Source: Bacillus sp. MRMR6
GTDB lineage: Bacteria > Bacillota > Bacilli > Bacillales > Cytobacillaceae
NCBI RefSeq assembly: GCF_001940785.1
Contig: NZ_MSLS01000001.1
Location: 62,001 to 126,000, forward strand
Reading direction: 5' to 3'
Length of the DNA stretch: 64,000 bases
Part shown: positions 1-7,952 of the stretch, in pieces
How positions within the stretch are numbered: the stretch's first letter is position 1
How the letters are laid out: each line of letters opens with the position of its first letter
Notes under the pieces: model-generated
Told to the model about the DNA's origin: nothing
The model's input: only the letters and a program-made list of their open reading frames with translations
Database searches by the model: none
Made by a program: the position numbers and the translations under genes

Positions 1-1
1 T

Positions 2-322
2 CTCGATCAAGTTCCTTTTGCTGGTGAAGCATATCGACAATTAAGTAATGATCTCTTTAAAGACAATAAACTAATTAAAGGCGAGCTAGTAATTGGAAAT
101 AAACAAGTAGATTTAAAAAACATAAAAGCTAATCTGTTTGTAGTTTCAGGTGCTAGAGATAACTTGATTTTGGAAGATCAAAGTAAACCCATTATGGAAC
201 TGGTTTCAAGTGAAGACAAAACATACATCTCGGTTGAAGGAGGACATGTTAGTCTTGCATTAACGGGCATTTTTGCGGGTATAGTCGACCAGTGGGCATC
301 GAGCCGTTCTAACCCCATCTAA
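2..322 (+). CDS. phaC: Class IV PHA synthase catalytic subunit PhaC, C-terminal fragment cut by window edge
   Basis: Only the last 106 codons are inside the window; the gene begins to the left. The frame aligns closely with the end of the complete PhaC at 21766-22845: both share KDNKL, VDLKNIK, LVSSEDKTY and GHVSLALTG. The fragment keeps the catalytic Asp (in GARDNLIL) and the catalytic His (in GGHVSLAL) of the Cys-Asp-His triad. PhaC polymerises hydroxyacyl-CoA into polyhydroxyalkanoate on granules and in class IV systems works with PhaR. It is followed by a convergent hydrolase gene, exactly as in the second locus. The truncation is the window edge, not a pseudogene signal. Identification is firm; whether this copy is intact cannot be seen. 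Confidence 0.9.
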   Translation, partial: LDQVPFAGEAYRQLSNDLFKDNKLIKGELVIGNKQVDLKNIKANLFVVSGARDNLILEDQSKPIMELVSSEDKTYISVEGGHVSLALTGIFAGIVDQWASSRSNPI

Positions 323-370
323 TGGTTATATATGACAGTACAATAACATATTAATAGTATGGGAAATAAG

Positions 371-398
371 TTAGAGGGAAGGACTCCCTTCCCTCTAA
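371..398. terminator. Bidirectional terminator between phaC fragment and hydrolase
   Basis: A 12-bp perfect stem (TTAGAGGGAAGG with its complement) and a 4-nt loop lies between two convergent genes. The stop codon of the reverse-strand hydrolase is inside the right arm. Flanking T-runs are weak. Confidence 0.6.
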
Positions 399-1171
399 CT
401 TGCCATTTTGTGCTTATTTAAGAAGTTACGAAGAACGTTATTAAAGGCATCCTTTGCTTCGAGTTTAGCAATATGTCCTGTATTTCTGAAAATAACAAAC
501 TCCGAATGTTTGATTTGCTTATGCATCAACAACTGGATCCATGCCGGTGTTAAAGAGTCATACTGCCCGCCAATGATTAAAGTTGGGGCTTTAATCTGTG
601 GGAGTAAACATAGATTATTTACCTTTAGGCATGCTTCCATTGATTTAAAGTAATATTCTCTATTTGGCTTATAGAACTGAAAAAATTTATCGAAATTTTC
701 TTTGGACCAAGAGTATAGACATACCTTTGCTGCCGTTTCGCGCATTTCCTCTTGTGTTTTTATGTCTGCCTTTGCTTGGCGATATTTTAAAAACCATTTT
801 CCCAGCCTTTTGGGTGCATAGTGATAGGTACTTACTAACATTAAAGTCCGGCACATATCAGGTGCTTGACGATAAATTTCCTGTGCCACCATTCCACCCA
901 TTGATAAACCACATATGTGTGCGCTTTCAATTTTTAGTTCTTTCAATAAATGAATCACATCAAGGGCAAAGTGTTTAATTGAAATCTCACCTGGTGACAG
1001 ATAGTCTCCATGGCCCCTTAAATCTGGGATAATTAAGTCGTATTGATTAGCAAATTCAAATTGATTAGACCAGCCTTCCTTCACTTCTCCAAGTCCATGA
1101 ATAAAAACTAGCGGTTCACCTGCACCAAGACGTAAATAAGGAATTCCAGAGACAGTGAATACTTTTTCCAA
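395..1171 (-). CDS. Alpha/beta hydrolase linked to the pha locus (paralogue of 22896-23678)
   Basis: 258 aa, cytosolic, with no signal peptide. The fold shows an HG oxyanion motif (IHGLG, residues 24-28), nucleophile elbow GLSMGG with Ser90, Asp205 (GGQYDSL) and His233 (NTGH), a complete catalytic triad. The substrate is unknown. Position between phaC and phaP, repeated in the second pha locus, suggests a role with PHA monomers or polymer, for example as a depolymerase or thioesterase; that is inference. Intracellular PHB depolymerases of Bacillus are also alpha/beta hydrolases, as I recall with a GWSMG box rather than GLSMG, so orthology is not claimed. It is convergent with phaC and divergent from phaP. 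Confidence 0.85.
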   Translation of the reverse strand: MEKVFTVSGIPYLRLGAGEPLVFIHGLGEVKEGWSNQFEFANQYDLIIPDLRGHGDYLSPGEISIKHFALDVIHLLKELKIESAHICGLSMGGMVAQEIYRQAPDMCRTLMLVSTYHYAPKRLGKWFLKYRQAKADIKTQEEMRETAAKVCLYSWSKENFDKFFQFYKPNREYYFKSMEACLKVNNLCLLPQIKAPTLIIGGQYDSLTPAWIQLLMHKQIKHSEFVIFRNTGHIAKLEAKDAFNNVLRNFLNKHKMAS

Positions 1172-1265
1172 GTTTCATCCCTCCATGGTTTTATAACCTT
1201 TGTTTCCAATATTTGTATGGTATATACCTACGTAATGTGCTGAGTATTACCATTATATAAATAAG

Positions 1266-1305
1266 TTGACAAATTATTACATGTAGGTGTAAATTACATA
1301 TATAG
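1266..1305 (+). promoter_or_regulatory. phaP promoter with degenerate PhaQ-type operator
   Basis: TTGACA (1266-1271), an 18-nt spacer and TAAATT (1290-1295). The stretch 1279-1305 aligns with the palindrome in front of phaQ at 23785-23811, sharing TAGGTGTAAA and TACATATA, but its left arm is degenerate. PhaQ is known in Bacillus megaterium as a PHB-responsive repressor of phaQ and phaP, so this is a likely PhaQ site; no phaQ gene lies beside this phaP. Confidence 0.6.
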
Positions 1306-1362
1306 ACAAGCAGAGAACTACTACATAAATATTTATCCGAATACTGAGGAGGAGTGTAAATA

Positions 1363-1902
1363 ATGACGAAGGAAACATTAGAAACTAGTACAACGAATCA
1401 ATTTGTAGACACATTATGGAATCAATTTGAGATGACATTAAATCGTGCTGAGAATTTACGTGAAAGGCAAGAGGATGTTTATCTTCAAACAGTTAGACAA
1501 ACTATAGCTTTCAACAGGAATGTCAGAGATACATTTATAAATCTTTATCAAACAACGAAACAGAGAAACACTACTATTGTGAAGGGCGTTTCTGAAGACC
1601 TAAAAAGTAGAGTTGAAGAATCACAGACTGTTAGTCCAGTTATTAAAGAACAAATTCGTGAAGCATCCAATCGGATTGAACAAATGACAGAAGCTCCTAT
1701 CAGAATAACGGTAAATTACTTAGACCGTATCGATCAGAGTATTGAGGCAGTAAATGAAAATCTGATCCGTGCTGCAAGGGAACGTCGTAATACTTGGAAA
1801 AATGTAACCACTGGATATGTACAAGCTGCCAGAGATAATCAAAAAAATGCACTTGCACGGTATGAGGAAAGCGTAAGAGTTTTAGGTAAAAGAGGTTTAT
1901 AG
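1363..1902 (+). CDS. phaP: Phasin PhaP (granule-associated protein), first copy
   Basis: 179 aa, predicted almost wholly alpha-helical and highly charged, with no membrane segment. The N-terminus carries FVDTLWNQFE, matching FIDTLWNQYE of the second PhaP (24244-24852); both also have RERRN near residue 145-160. Phasins coat PHA granules and limit their size. GAGGAGG at 1346-1352 is a strong ribosome binding site for this ATG. Unlike the second locus, no phaQ precedes it, but a related operator does. The gene stands alone and ends in a strong terminator. Family assignment rests on the paralogue and the neighbouring phaC. Confidence 0.85.
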   Translation: MTKETLETSTTNQFVDTLWNQFEMTLNRAENLRERQEDVYLQTVRQTIAFNRNVRDTFINLYQTTKQRNTTIVKGVSEDLKSRVEESQTVSPVIKEQIREASNRIEQMTEAPIRITVNYLDRIDQSIEAVNENLIRAARERRNTWKNVTTGYVQAARDNQKNALARYEESVRVLGKRGL

Positions 1903-1920
1903 GTGAAAATCCTAATAATA

Positions 1921-1959
1921 AACAAGAGACAATCCAGGGCAGATTGTCTCTTGTTTATT
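1921..1959. terminator. Terminator between phaP and PepSY gene
   Basis: A 14-bp stem (AACAAGAGACAATC and its complement) with a 7-nt loop, followed by TTTATTTATTT. It serves phaP on the + strand and possibly the convergent gene. Confidence 0.85.
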
Positions 1960-1962
1960 TAT

Positions 1963-2451
1963 TTAATCATCACTGTTATCGTATTTATCATCATCGTTAA
2001 CATCATCAAAATCAATTCTCGTTACTTCACCAGTTTGAGCATCAATTCTAACTTCCACCTCGCCGTTTTTCGACTCAATTTCAAATGTATATTCAAGTCT
2101 GCCATGCTCCATTTCTTTTTCGACTTCAGTGATTGTACCGCTTACGGTGTTTGTTGCGATCTTTGAAGCTTCTTCAAGTGACAAAACGGTTAAGTCAACA
2201 GCATCGTCTGTATTAAGGCGATCATCATTATCATCCGATTCAACCTTATAAAAGGTCTTACCGTGCTCATTCTCCAGCTCTACTTTTTGTCCCTCTGTTA
2301 AAGAAAAAGTTTGTAATGGATCAGTGCTAGATGCTCCTTTGTTACCGTTGAAATCATCCTGTGATGAATAATTCTTTGCAGCACCTACTGCCGCTGCACC
2401 ACCCAATACTAGTGCAATAGATATAGCACCTACGACGAACTTATTTTTCAT
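1963..2451 (-). CDS. Secreted PepSY-domain protein
   Basis: 162 aa with an N-terminal hydrophobic signal or anchor (residues about 4-24). The C-terminal half is one PepSY domain (LSLEEASKIA, then EVEVRIDAQTGEVTRI, about residues 90-150), ending in an acidic Asp/Asn-rich tail. PepSY domains occur in extracytoplasmic proteins thought to modulate proteases or to sense; the exact job is unknown. Together with the next gene and the two-component system upstream it recalls ykoI/ykoJ beside ykoGH of Bacillus subtilis. The ribosome binding site is GGAGG, 7 nt before ATG. Confidence 0.85.
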   Translation of the reverse strand: MKNKFVVGAISIALVLGGAAAVGAAKNYSSQDDFNGNKGASSTDPLQTFSLTEGQKVELENEHGKTFYKVESDDNDDRLNTDDAVDLTVLSLEEASKIATNTVSGTITEVEKEMEHGRLEYTFEIESKNGEVEVRIDAQTGEVTRIDFDDVNDDDKYDNSDD

Positions 2452-2597
2452 TTTACTTTCCTCCGTTTCGATAACGATTCATTTCACATCTTCAGTATAT
2501 CCAGTGAAAATGAGAAGAAAGGAATAGAAACATTAGAAATTCATGAGAAATTCATGTTTTGTATAAGATTATATTTGCATCCTGCTTAAAATCCTGC

Positions 2598-3167
2598 TTA
2601 ATCATCGTCATCATGGTCATCCCATGTTACCGACATAACTTCACCTGTAATGGCATGTACCTGTACGACAGCTTCTTGGTCATTAGGAGTTTCGACTTCT
2701 ACAAGATAGTAGGTTTGCCCATCCTTCGTTTCTAACACAATAGAATCAACCTCACCTTGAACTTGGTTCAAGGCAATTTGTATGGCTTCTTCATTGGATA
2801 GTGATTTTGGCTGCTGTTCGCTATCCGGGGGGGGAATCTCTTCTTCTGGTTGCTCATTATTGGTTTGTTTAGGGTCTTTTTCAGTCGAGAGTTGTTTTGC
2901 TGCGATGGATAATACCTTTCCACTTTTTATATCCATATTAATGTGATAAAGGTTATTCTGTTTTTTTAATTCGATCAGATAGTGCGAATCCTTCATTTCG
3001 AAATTTGTGACTTCGCCCTGAAACCTTTCTTGAACAAGCAGTATTGCTTTCTGTTCAGTTATCATCTTGGAGGGAGAGGTTGATTCAGTAAATTGCTTCC
3101 AGCCGACTATTACGACAATGGCAGCCAAAGCACAAATGACAATCCAAAACCAAGGGAATTTTTTCAC
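2598..3167 (-). CDS. Membrane-anchored protein with two PepSY domains
   Basis: 189 aa starting at GTG, with AGGTGGG upstream. One N-terminal transmembrane helix (about residues 5-23) leaves the rest outside the cell. Two PepSY repeats are seen, about residues 36-90 (IDMKSGKVLS-like end) and 123-180 (LSNEEAIQIALNQVQG, then VHAITGEVMSV). The linker is acidic and proline-rich; its PPP is encoded within a run of eight G on the + strand (2827-2834). It lies 73 nt downstream of the histidine kinase gene in the same direction, so it is probably co-transcribed and may influence signalling. YkoI/YkoJ-like by context. Confidence 0.85.
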   Translation of the reverse strand: MKKFPWFWIVICALAAIVVIVGWKQFTESTSPSKMITEQKAILLVQERFQGEVTNFEMKDSHYLIELKKQNNLYHINMDIKSGKVLSIAAKQLSTEKDPKQTNNEQPEEEIPPPDSEQQPKSLSNEEAIQIALNQVQGEVDSIVLETKDGQTYYLVEVETPNDQEAVVQVHAITGEVMSVTWDDHDDDD

Positions 3168-3240
3168 TTTTACAACCCACCTTTATATTTACTATTTTCT
3201 AATACGAAGATTAGAAATAGATGAGAATCAGCTTTATTTT

Positions 3241-4593
3241 CTAATTTTTAATATAAAGAGTGGCAGTGGTTCCAGTACCTTCTTGACTCACTAATTGCAG
3301 ACTGATTCCCATAGCAGCGGAAATCTCCTTTGCGATTGACAAACCGAGACCAGTTCCTCCCAGCTTTCTGCTCCTCGCCTTATCTACCCGATAGAAGCGG
3401 TCAAACACCTTTGGTAATTCTTCTTCGCGAATTCCTATTCCACTGTCAATGATTTTTATAAAAGTGCTATCACTCGTCAATCCGGTTGAAATCGTTATGG
3501 AACTATGACTATATTTCCTTGCGTTATCTAAGAAAATAAATAACAGCTGCTTCAGTTTTTTTTCGTCGGTTGTAATAATCATTGGTTTTGTGAGATCTTG
3601 CACCAATTCAATCCGGCGATTAAAGGCAGTTTCAAAGGTAGAGACGATTTGAATTAACCATTCAGGAAGATTTAATTTGCTTATTTCAATATTCCACTGT
3701 TCATGATTTTGAGCCAGTAATAAAAGCTGTTCGGTCAATTCCTGCATCCTGATTGCCTCTGAATGAATCGCATCAATAGACTCGGCGAAGAGTTCAGGTT
3801 CCTTTAAGCCTCTTCTTTTTAATAAACTAGAGTAGCTTTCAATTATTGTCAAAGGGGTTTTTAGCTCGTGGGAAGCATTGGAAACAAACTGCTGTTGTTT
3901 CTCAAAGTTAACTTCTATTAACTCCATCATATGGTTAAACGTATCACCCATTTGATAAAGCTCGTCCATTGACTTGCCGTCTAGTTCTAAACGTTTAAAT
4001 TGGCCGCTTTGTCTTATATCCGTCATAGTCTTAATCATGGTTGAGACTGGTTTTGTAATCAGATTACTAAGTACCTTACTTGAGATTAATACAGGAATAA
4101 GAGTAATGAGCGTGACCATTATTAATACCCATCGGAGAGTAGTTAATATATCTCGTGCTGGTTCTAGGCTTTTTATTATCTGGAGATTGGCGACTTTACC
4201 ATCTTGCATAATAATGGGAGCTGAAATAAAAGTATATAATTTTTGATTATAAGAAATAGTTTGGCTTAAGTCCTTTACATAAAAGAGGATTTTCTTGTTA
4301 ATTAGTTGCTGCTCATCAGAACTAGTGACAGTAGAAAGGCTTGTGTTATCCTCCGTAACGATTTGAATCATGCCGTTAAGGGGTACATAAGCTCTTAGAA
4401 GTACGGCATCCGGTACTGAACCTATTGTTTTTCCAATATTATTCGAGATTTGGGCCATTTCATTCTTTGCAGTATTTAACTCGCTATCGAGTATTAATTT
4501 ATTAAATGAATAATAAATAGACAGATTCATCACAATTAATAAGATTGCAAACAAAAAAGCTGTATATAGGTTAATTTTGTTCTTCAGTTTCAT
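3241..4593 (-). CDS. Sensor histidine kinase (YkoH-like)
   Basis: 450 aa. Transmembrane helices lie at about 10-30 and 152-173, flanking a roughly 120-residue extracellular sensor region. A HAMP domain (about 174-228) is followed by HisKA with phospho-His242 in SNASHELKTPLT, then the HATPase domain (N-box FLDNARKYS, DSGIGI, GGTGLGLSIA). The start overlaps the response regulator stop by 4 nt, so the two are translationally coupled. Length, order and adjoining PepSY genes match B. subtilis ykoG-ykoH; the signal is not known. PepSY proteins downstream may be part of the sensing unit (inference). Confidence 0.92.
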   Translation of the reverse strand: MKLKNKINLYTAFLFAILLIVMNLSIYYSFNKLILDSELNTAKNEMAQISNNIGKTIGSVPDAVLLRAYVPLNGMIQIVTEDNTSLSTVTSSDEQQLINKKILFYVKDLSQTISYNQKLYTFISAPIIMQDGKVANLQIIKSLEPARDILTTLRWVLIMVTLITLIPVLISSKVLSNLITKPVSTMIKTMTDIRQSGQFKRLELDGKSMDELYQMGDTFNHMMELIEVNFEKQQQFVSNASHELKTPLTIIESYSSLLKRRGLKEPELFAESIDAIHSEAIRMQELTEQLLLLAQNHEQWNIEISKLNLPEWLIQIVSTFETAFNRRIELVQDLTKPMIITTDEKKLKQLLFIFLDNARKYSHSSITISTGLTSDSTFIKIIDSGIGIREEELPKVFDRFYRVDKARSRKLGGTGLGLSIAKEISAAMGISLQLVSQEGTGTTATLYIKN

Positions 4594-5285
4594 TGTGTGT
4601 CCTTCAATACATATCCAACACCTCGGACAGTATGGATTAAAGCTGGTAAATGAGGCAGGTTAATCTTCTTCCTTACGTACCTAATATAAACATCAACCAC
4701 ATTGGTATCACCGAAGAAGTCATAACCCCATACGGCTTCTAAAATTTGTTCCCTGCTTAGGACCTGTCCTTTGTTTATCATCAGATAGACGAGTAAATCA
4801 TATTCTCTTGGGGTTAATTCAATTGTCTTTTCAGACCTTTTAACTTCCCTAGATTTTAGATTAATTGATAAATCAGAGAACAGCAAAAAATCAGGTTCAT
4901 TAGACCAATTGGCGTTCTGCTTTAATCTTAATGCAACACGGATTCTCGCCAAAAGCTCCTCAATTTGGAATGGTTTCGTTATATAATCATTAGCACCGAG
5001 GTCAAGACCCGAAACTTTATCTTCGACGGAGCTTTTAGCGGTTAAAAGAATGATTGGAGTTTGAAGGTCACTTGCTCGAATACGTCGAAGAATCTCTATC
5101 CCGCTAAATCCAGGCAGCATAACGTCCAATAATATTAAATCCCAGTCTCTTGTTCGATACGCTTCAAGAGCTTTTACACCATCTAGAACTTTAGTTACCG
5201 AATAACCTTCAAATTCCAGTTCCAGTTCTAATACTCTTGCAATCTTTTCTTCATCTTCCACGATCAAAATCGATCCTTTTTCCAT
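4590..5285 (-). CDS. OmpR-family response regulator (YkoG-like)
   Basis: 231 aa. The receiver domain (about 5-118) has Asp11, phospho-acceptor Asp54 in LILLDVMLPG and Lys in TKPF. The winged-helix DNA-binding domain (about 130-228) has LTPREYDLLVYL and the terminal VRGVGYVL. AGGAGG 8 nt upstream of ATG supports the start. It is the first gene of a reverse operon with the kinase and probably the PepSY gene. It is divergent from the ABC transporter genes at 5460; the 174-bp gap could let it control both sides, but no direct-repeat operator was identified. Confidence 0.93.
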   Translation of the reverse strand: MEKGSILIVEDEEKIARVLELELEFEGYSVTKVLDGVKALEAYRTRDWDLILLDVMLPGFSGIEILRRIRASDLQTPIILLTAKSSVEDKVSGLDLGANDYITKPFQIEELLARIRVALRLKQNANWSNEPDFLLFSDLSINLKSREVKRSEKTIELTPREYDLLVYLMINKGQVLSREQILEAVWGYDFFGDTNVVDVYIRYVRKKINLPHLPALIHTVRGVGYVLKDTQ

Positions 5286-5459
5286 GAAGAACCTCCTATC
5301 AAATTGTCATACAAATAACTATATCCTTTTTCCACAACCCGGTTGCATAATCCTCCTTTTAGGAACAGTTAGATTTTATACATAAATTTAAGAGACAATG
5401 AACGAATTAGTTAATCTAGTCGTTAAATGAGAGATGAATGTATTTAAAGGGGGAGCAAT

Positions 5460-6374
5460 ATGCCTAATATTATTGAATTAGACCAAGTGAGTAAGCATTT
5501 TAGCAACCGTGAAATATTAAAAGATGTATCCTTTGAAATAAAAGAGGGAAGTATTAATGGTTTACTTGGACCAAATGGAGCGGGAAAAACAACTATCATT
5601 CGTTTACTAAATGGGGTAATCGATGCGACGAGCGGAAACATGAAGGTGTTAGGTTTTGATCCTAATAAGGAAGGCAATGAAATAAGGAAGAAATCAGGGA
5701 TTGTTACGGAAAGTGCCAGCCTATACCATGATATGACTGCGTGGGATAATCTTGCATTCTTTGCAAAATTATATTATGCCTATGATTCTAACCGAATAAC
5801 TTATTTACTTGAGCAGTTTGACATGCTTGAACACAAAGATAAGCAAGTAGGCAGCTTCTCGACCGGGATGAAGAAAAGAATTTCTTTGGCAAAGGCTTTG
5901 CTGCATAAGCCAAGTTTGTTATTTCTGGATGAACCGACAAACGGCTTGGATCCAGAAGGGATTAATGATGTCATGCATTATCTGAAAAAGGTAAACCAAG
6001 AGGAAAGGGTAACAATCCTTATTTGTTCCCATGTGCTTCATCAGTTGGAGACCGTGTGTGATTCCTACTTGTTTTTAAATAATGGAAGAATTATTGAAAA
6101 GGGAGGTAAAGGAGAGTTAGAGGATAAGTATTTATCTGAGATAAAATTATTAATCGAGACAGGTCTCAAACCTGTCGAGGAAAATCGTTTTAAGGGATAT
6201 ACATATGTGCGAAGGGCGTCCGACCGATTAGAGTTTACTCTGAAATCTAAAGAAGAGATTACACCGTTATTGAAAACGATTCTTAATGAAACATGGGTAC
6301 ATAACTGTGAAATTATCAATAGAAGTCTTGAGGCCCTTTATTTTAAAATAAGAGGAGGGAACAATGGTGAATAA
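5460..6374 (+). CDS. ABC transporter ATP-binding protein (drug/ABC-2 export type)
   Basis: 304 aa. Walker A GPNGAGKT at 37-44, a variant signature FSTGMKKR (133-140) in place of LSGGQ as is usual for ABC-2 exporters, Walker B LLFLDE (153-158) and the H-loop histidine in ICSHVLHQLE. The C-terminal 90 residues form the extra domain common in this subfamily. Its last 11 nt overlap the permease gene, giving a coupled two-gene operon. GGGGGAG precedes ATG. The substrate is unknown. Confidence 0.9.
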   Translation: MPNIIELDQVSKHFSNREILKDVSFEIKEGSINGLLGPNGAGKTTIIRLLNGVIDATSGNMKVLGFDPNKEGNEIRKKSGIVTESASLYHDMTAWDNLAFFAKLYYAYDSNRITYLLEQFDMLEHKDKQVGSFSTGMKKRISLAKALLHKPSLLFLDEPTNGLDPEGINDVMHYLKKVNQEERVTILICSHVLHQLETVCDSYLFLNNGRIIEKGGKGELEDKYLSEIKLLIETGLKPVEENRFKGYTYVRRASDRLEFTLKSKEEITPLLKTILNETWVHNCEIINRSLEALYFKIRGGNNGE

Positions 6375-7209
6375 GGCTACCATTTTAACCATTGCAAGGA
6401 AGGATATGAAGGCAACTTTTTCGTCAAAAAAGATATGGGTCCCAATGATGATTGTTGCGATCATTTTATGTGTGATTGTACCATCAGGCTTTGCATATTT
6501 TGGTTTGCATTTTGATTTAATTGGAAAATCAGGTGAAGATATTGAGAAACCAATCAATGCATTTATTGAAAAGTTTCCTGTTGATGAAATGAAAAATACT
6601 CTTGCCGCATTGCCGACAATGGGCTATAAATTTACTTATTTCTTCTTGAACTTTATGATGATTCCCTTTTTTCTAATGGTTGCTATTATTAATTCAATGG
6701 TCACCTCTTCAAATAGTTTTGTGGGTGAAAAAGAGAGGAACACCTTAGAAACGTTGTTATTTGCACCAATATCAATTAGGGATTTGTTTATAGGCAAAGT
6801 CCTTGCTTCACTTGTCCCAACCCTAGCAATATCTTTTATTGCTTTTCTTATTAATCTTATTATTGTTAATATCATCACTTATCCATACTTTGGTGAGATA
6901 TTATTTATAAATTCTACATGGTTAACCTTGATGTTCTGGGTAATCCCAACCTTAGTTCTTTTTAATATCATTTTAAATGTTTTAATTTCCGCTAAGGTTA
7001 AATCGTTCCAAGAAGCACAACAATTCGGGGGAATCTTGGTCCTGCCTATTGTAGGTATTGTCATTAGCCAAGCGAGTGGACTATTCTTTCTTAGCCCGAT
7101 CATATTATTTATAATTGGCCTAGTACTATTAATCGCAAATGTTTTCTTGTTAAAATTAGTTGCGAAATTTAATCAGAGAAACACACTCTTTCAAAGCCAA
7201 ATCCACTAA
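6364..7209 (+). CDS. ABC-2 type transporter permease
   Basis: 281 aa with about six hydrophobic segments: one near residues 22-45, a pair within 90-120, three within 140-210 and two near the C-terminus. The conserved cytosolic motif EKERNTLETLLFAPIS (about residues 121-136) is typical of ABC-2/NatB-like permeases. It is translated from AGGAGGG inside the end of the ATPase gene. Partner of the preceding ATPase; export of an unknown compound or ion. Confidence 0.88.
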   Translation: MVNKATILTIARKDMKATFSSKKIWVPMMIVAIILCVIVPSGFAYFGLHFDLIGKSGEDIEKPINAFIEKFPVDEMKNTLAALPTMGYKFTYFFLNFMMIPFFLMVAIINSMVTSSNSFVGEKERNTLETLLFAPISIRDLFIGKVLASLVPTLAISFIAFLINLIIVNIITYPYFGEILFINSTWLTLMFWVIPTLVLFNIILNVLISAKVKSFQEAQQFGGILVLPIVGIVISQASGLFFLSPIILFIIGLVLLIANVFLLKLVAKFNQRNTLFQSQIH

Positions 7210-7215
7210 ACTTTA

Positions 7216-7242
7216 AAGGTGTCATGCTCAGCATGACACCTT
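7216..7242 (+). terminator. Terminator of the ABC exporter operon
   Basis: A 12-bp stem AAGGTGTCATGC with its complement, a 3-nt loop, then TATTTTT. Confidence 0.85.
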
Positions 7243-7247
7243 ATTTT

Positions 7248-7268
7248 TAGGAGAAGTGGTTTCTCCTA
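7248..7268 (-). terminator. Terminator of the reverse five-gene operon
   Basis: Read on the minus strand, TAGGAGAA and its complement form a hairpin that includes the TAG stop of the response regulator, followed by TAAAAATAA. It is adjacent to, but separate from, the hairpin at 7216. Confidence 0.55.
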
Positions 7269-7952
7269 GCGAAACCGGTAGCCTGCACCCCAAATGGTTT
7301 CGATGTATTCCGGGTTCGATGGGTCTTGCTCGATCTTTTCTCTTATTTTACGTATATGGACCGTAACGGTTGAAATATCACCAGCACTGTCATAGCCCCA
7401 TATTCGCTCGAATAAATGGTCTTTACTGAAAACTTGGTCTGGATTCATTGCTAAAAAGGTTAGTACATCAAATTCTTTTGTAGTAAAGGTTACCTCATGA
7501 TTGTTTACAAAAACTCGTCTTGATGAGCGGTCGATATAAAGACCACGAGTGTATATTTCTTGAACTTCTGAATGCTGTTTTACCGATAAGCGTTCATATC
7601 TCGAAAGATGTGCCTTAACTCTTGCAACCATCTCATTTGGGCTGAAGGGCTTGACGAGGTAATCGTCTGCACCCAAGCCTAAGCCTCTAATCTTATCAAT
7701 TTCCTCTTTTTTGGCGGTAACCATAATAATCGGAATTTCAATGCTGTTTCTGACTTTTCTACAAATTTCAAATCCATCAATATTCGGTAGCATGACATCA
7801 AGTAAAATTAGGTCGTAGTCACCAGTTAATGCTTTCTGAAGCCCAATATCTCCTGTTAACACAATATCTGTATGAAAACCATTGATTTCTAAATAATCTT
7901 GCTCTAACTCTGCGATGCTTTTTTCATCTTCAATTATAAGAATCTTTTTCAT
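7266..7952 (-). CDS. OmpR-family response regulator
   Basis: 228 aa. Receiver domain with Glu/Asp acidic pocket (IIEDE), phospho-acceptor Asp52 in LILLDVMLPN and Lys in VKPF. Winged-helix domain from about 128 with FTTKEFDVLTFL and the terminal IWGAGYRF. Its ATG overlaps the stop of the kinase gene by 4 nt. It is the last gene of a reverse operon whose order is secreted protein, ATPase, permease, kinase, regulator. Such modules commonly sense or resist cell-envelope stress, but no specific inducer can be read here. Confidence 0.92.
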   Translation of the reverse strand: MKKILIIEDEKSIAELEQDYLEINGFHTDIVLTGDIGLQKALTGDYDLILLDVMLPNIDGFEICRKVRNSIEIPIIMVTAKKEEIDKIRGLGLGADDYLVKPFSPNEMVARVKAHLSRYERLSVKQHSEVQEIYTRGLYIDRSSRRVFVNNHEVTFTTKEFDVLTFLAMNPDQVFSKDHLFERIWGYDSAGDISTVTVHIRKIREKIEQDPSNPEYIETIWGAGYRFR

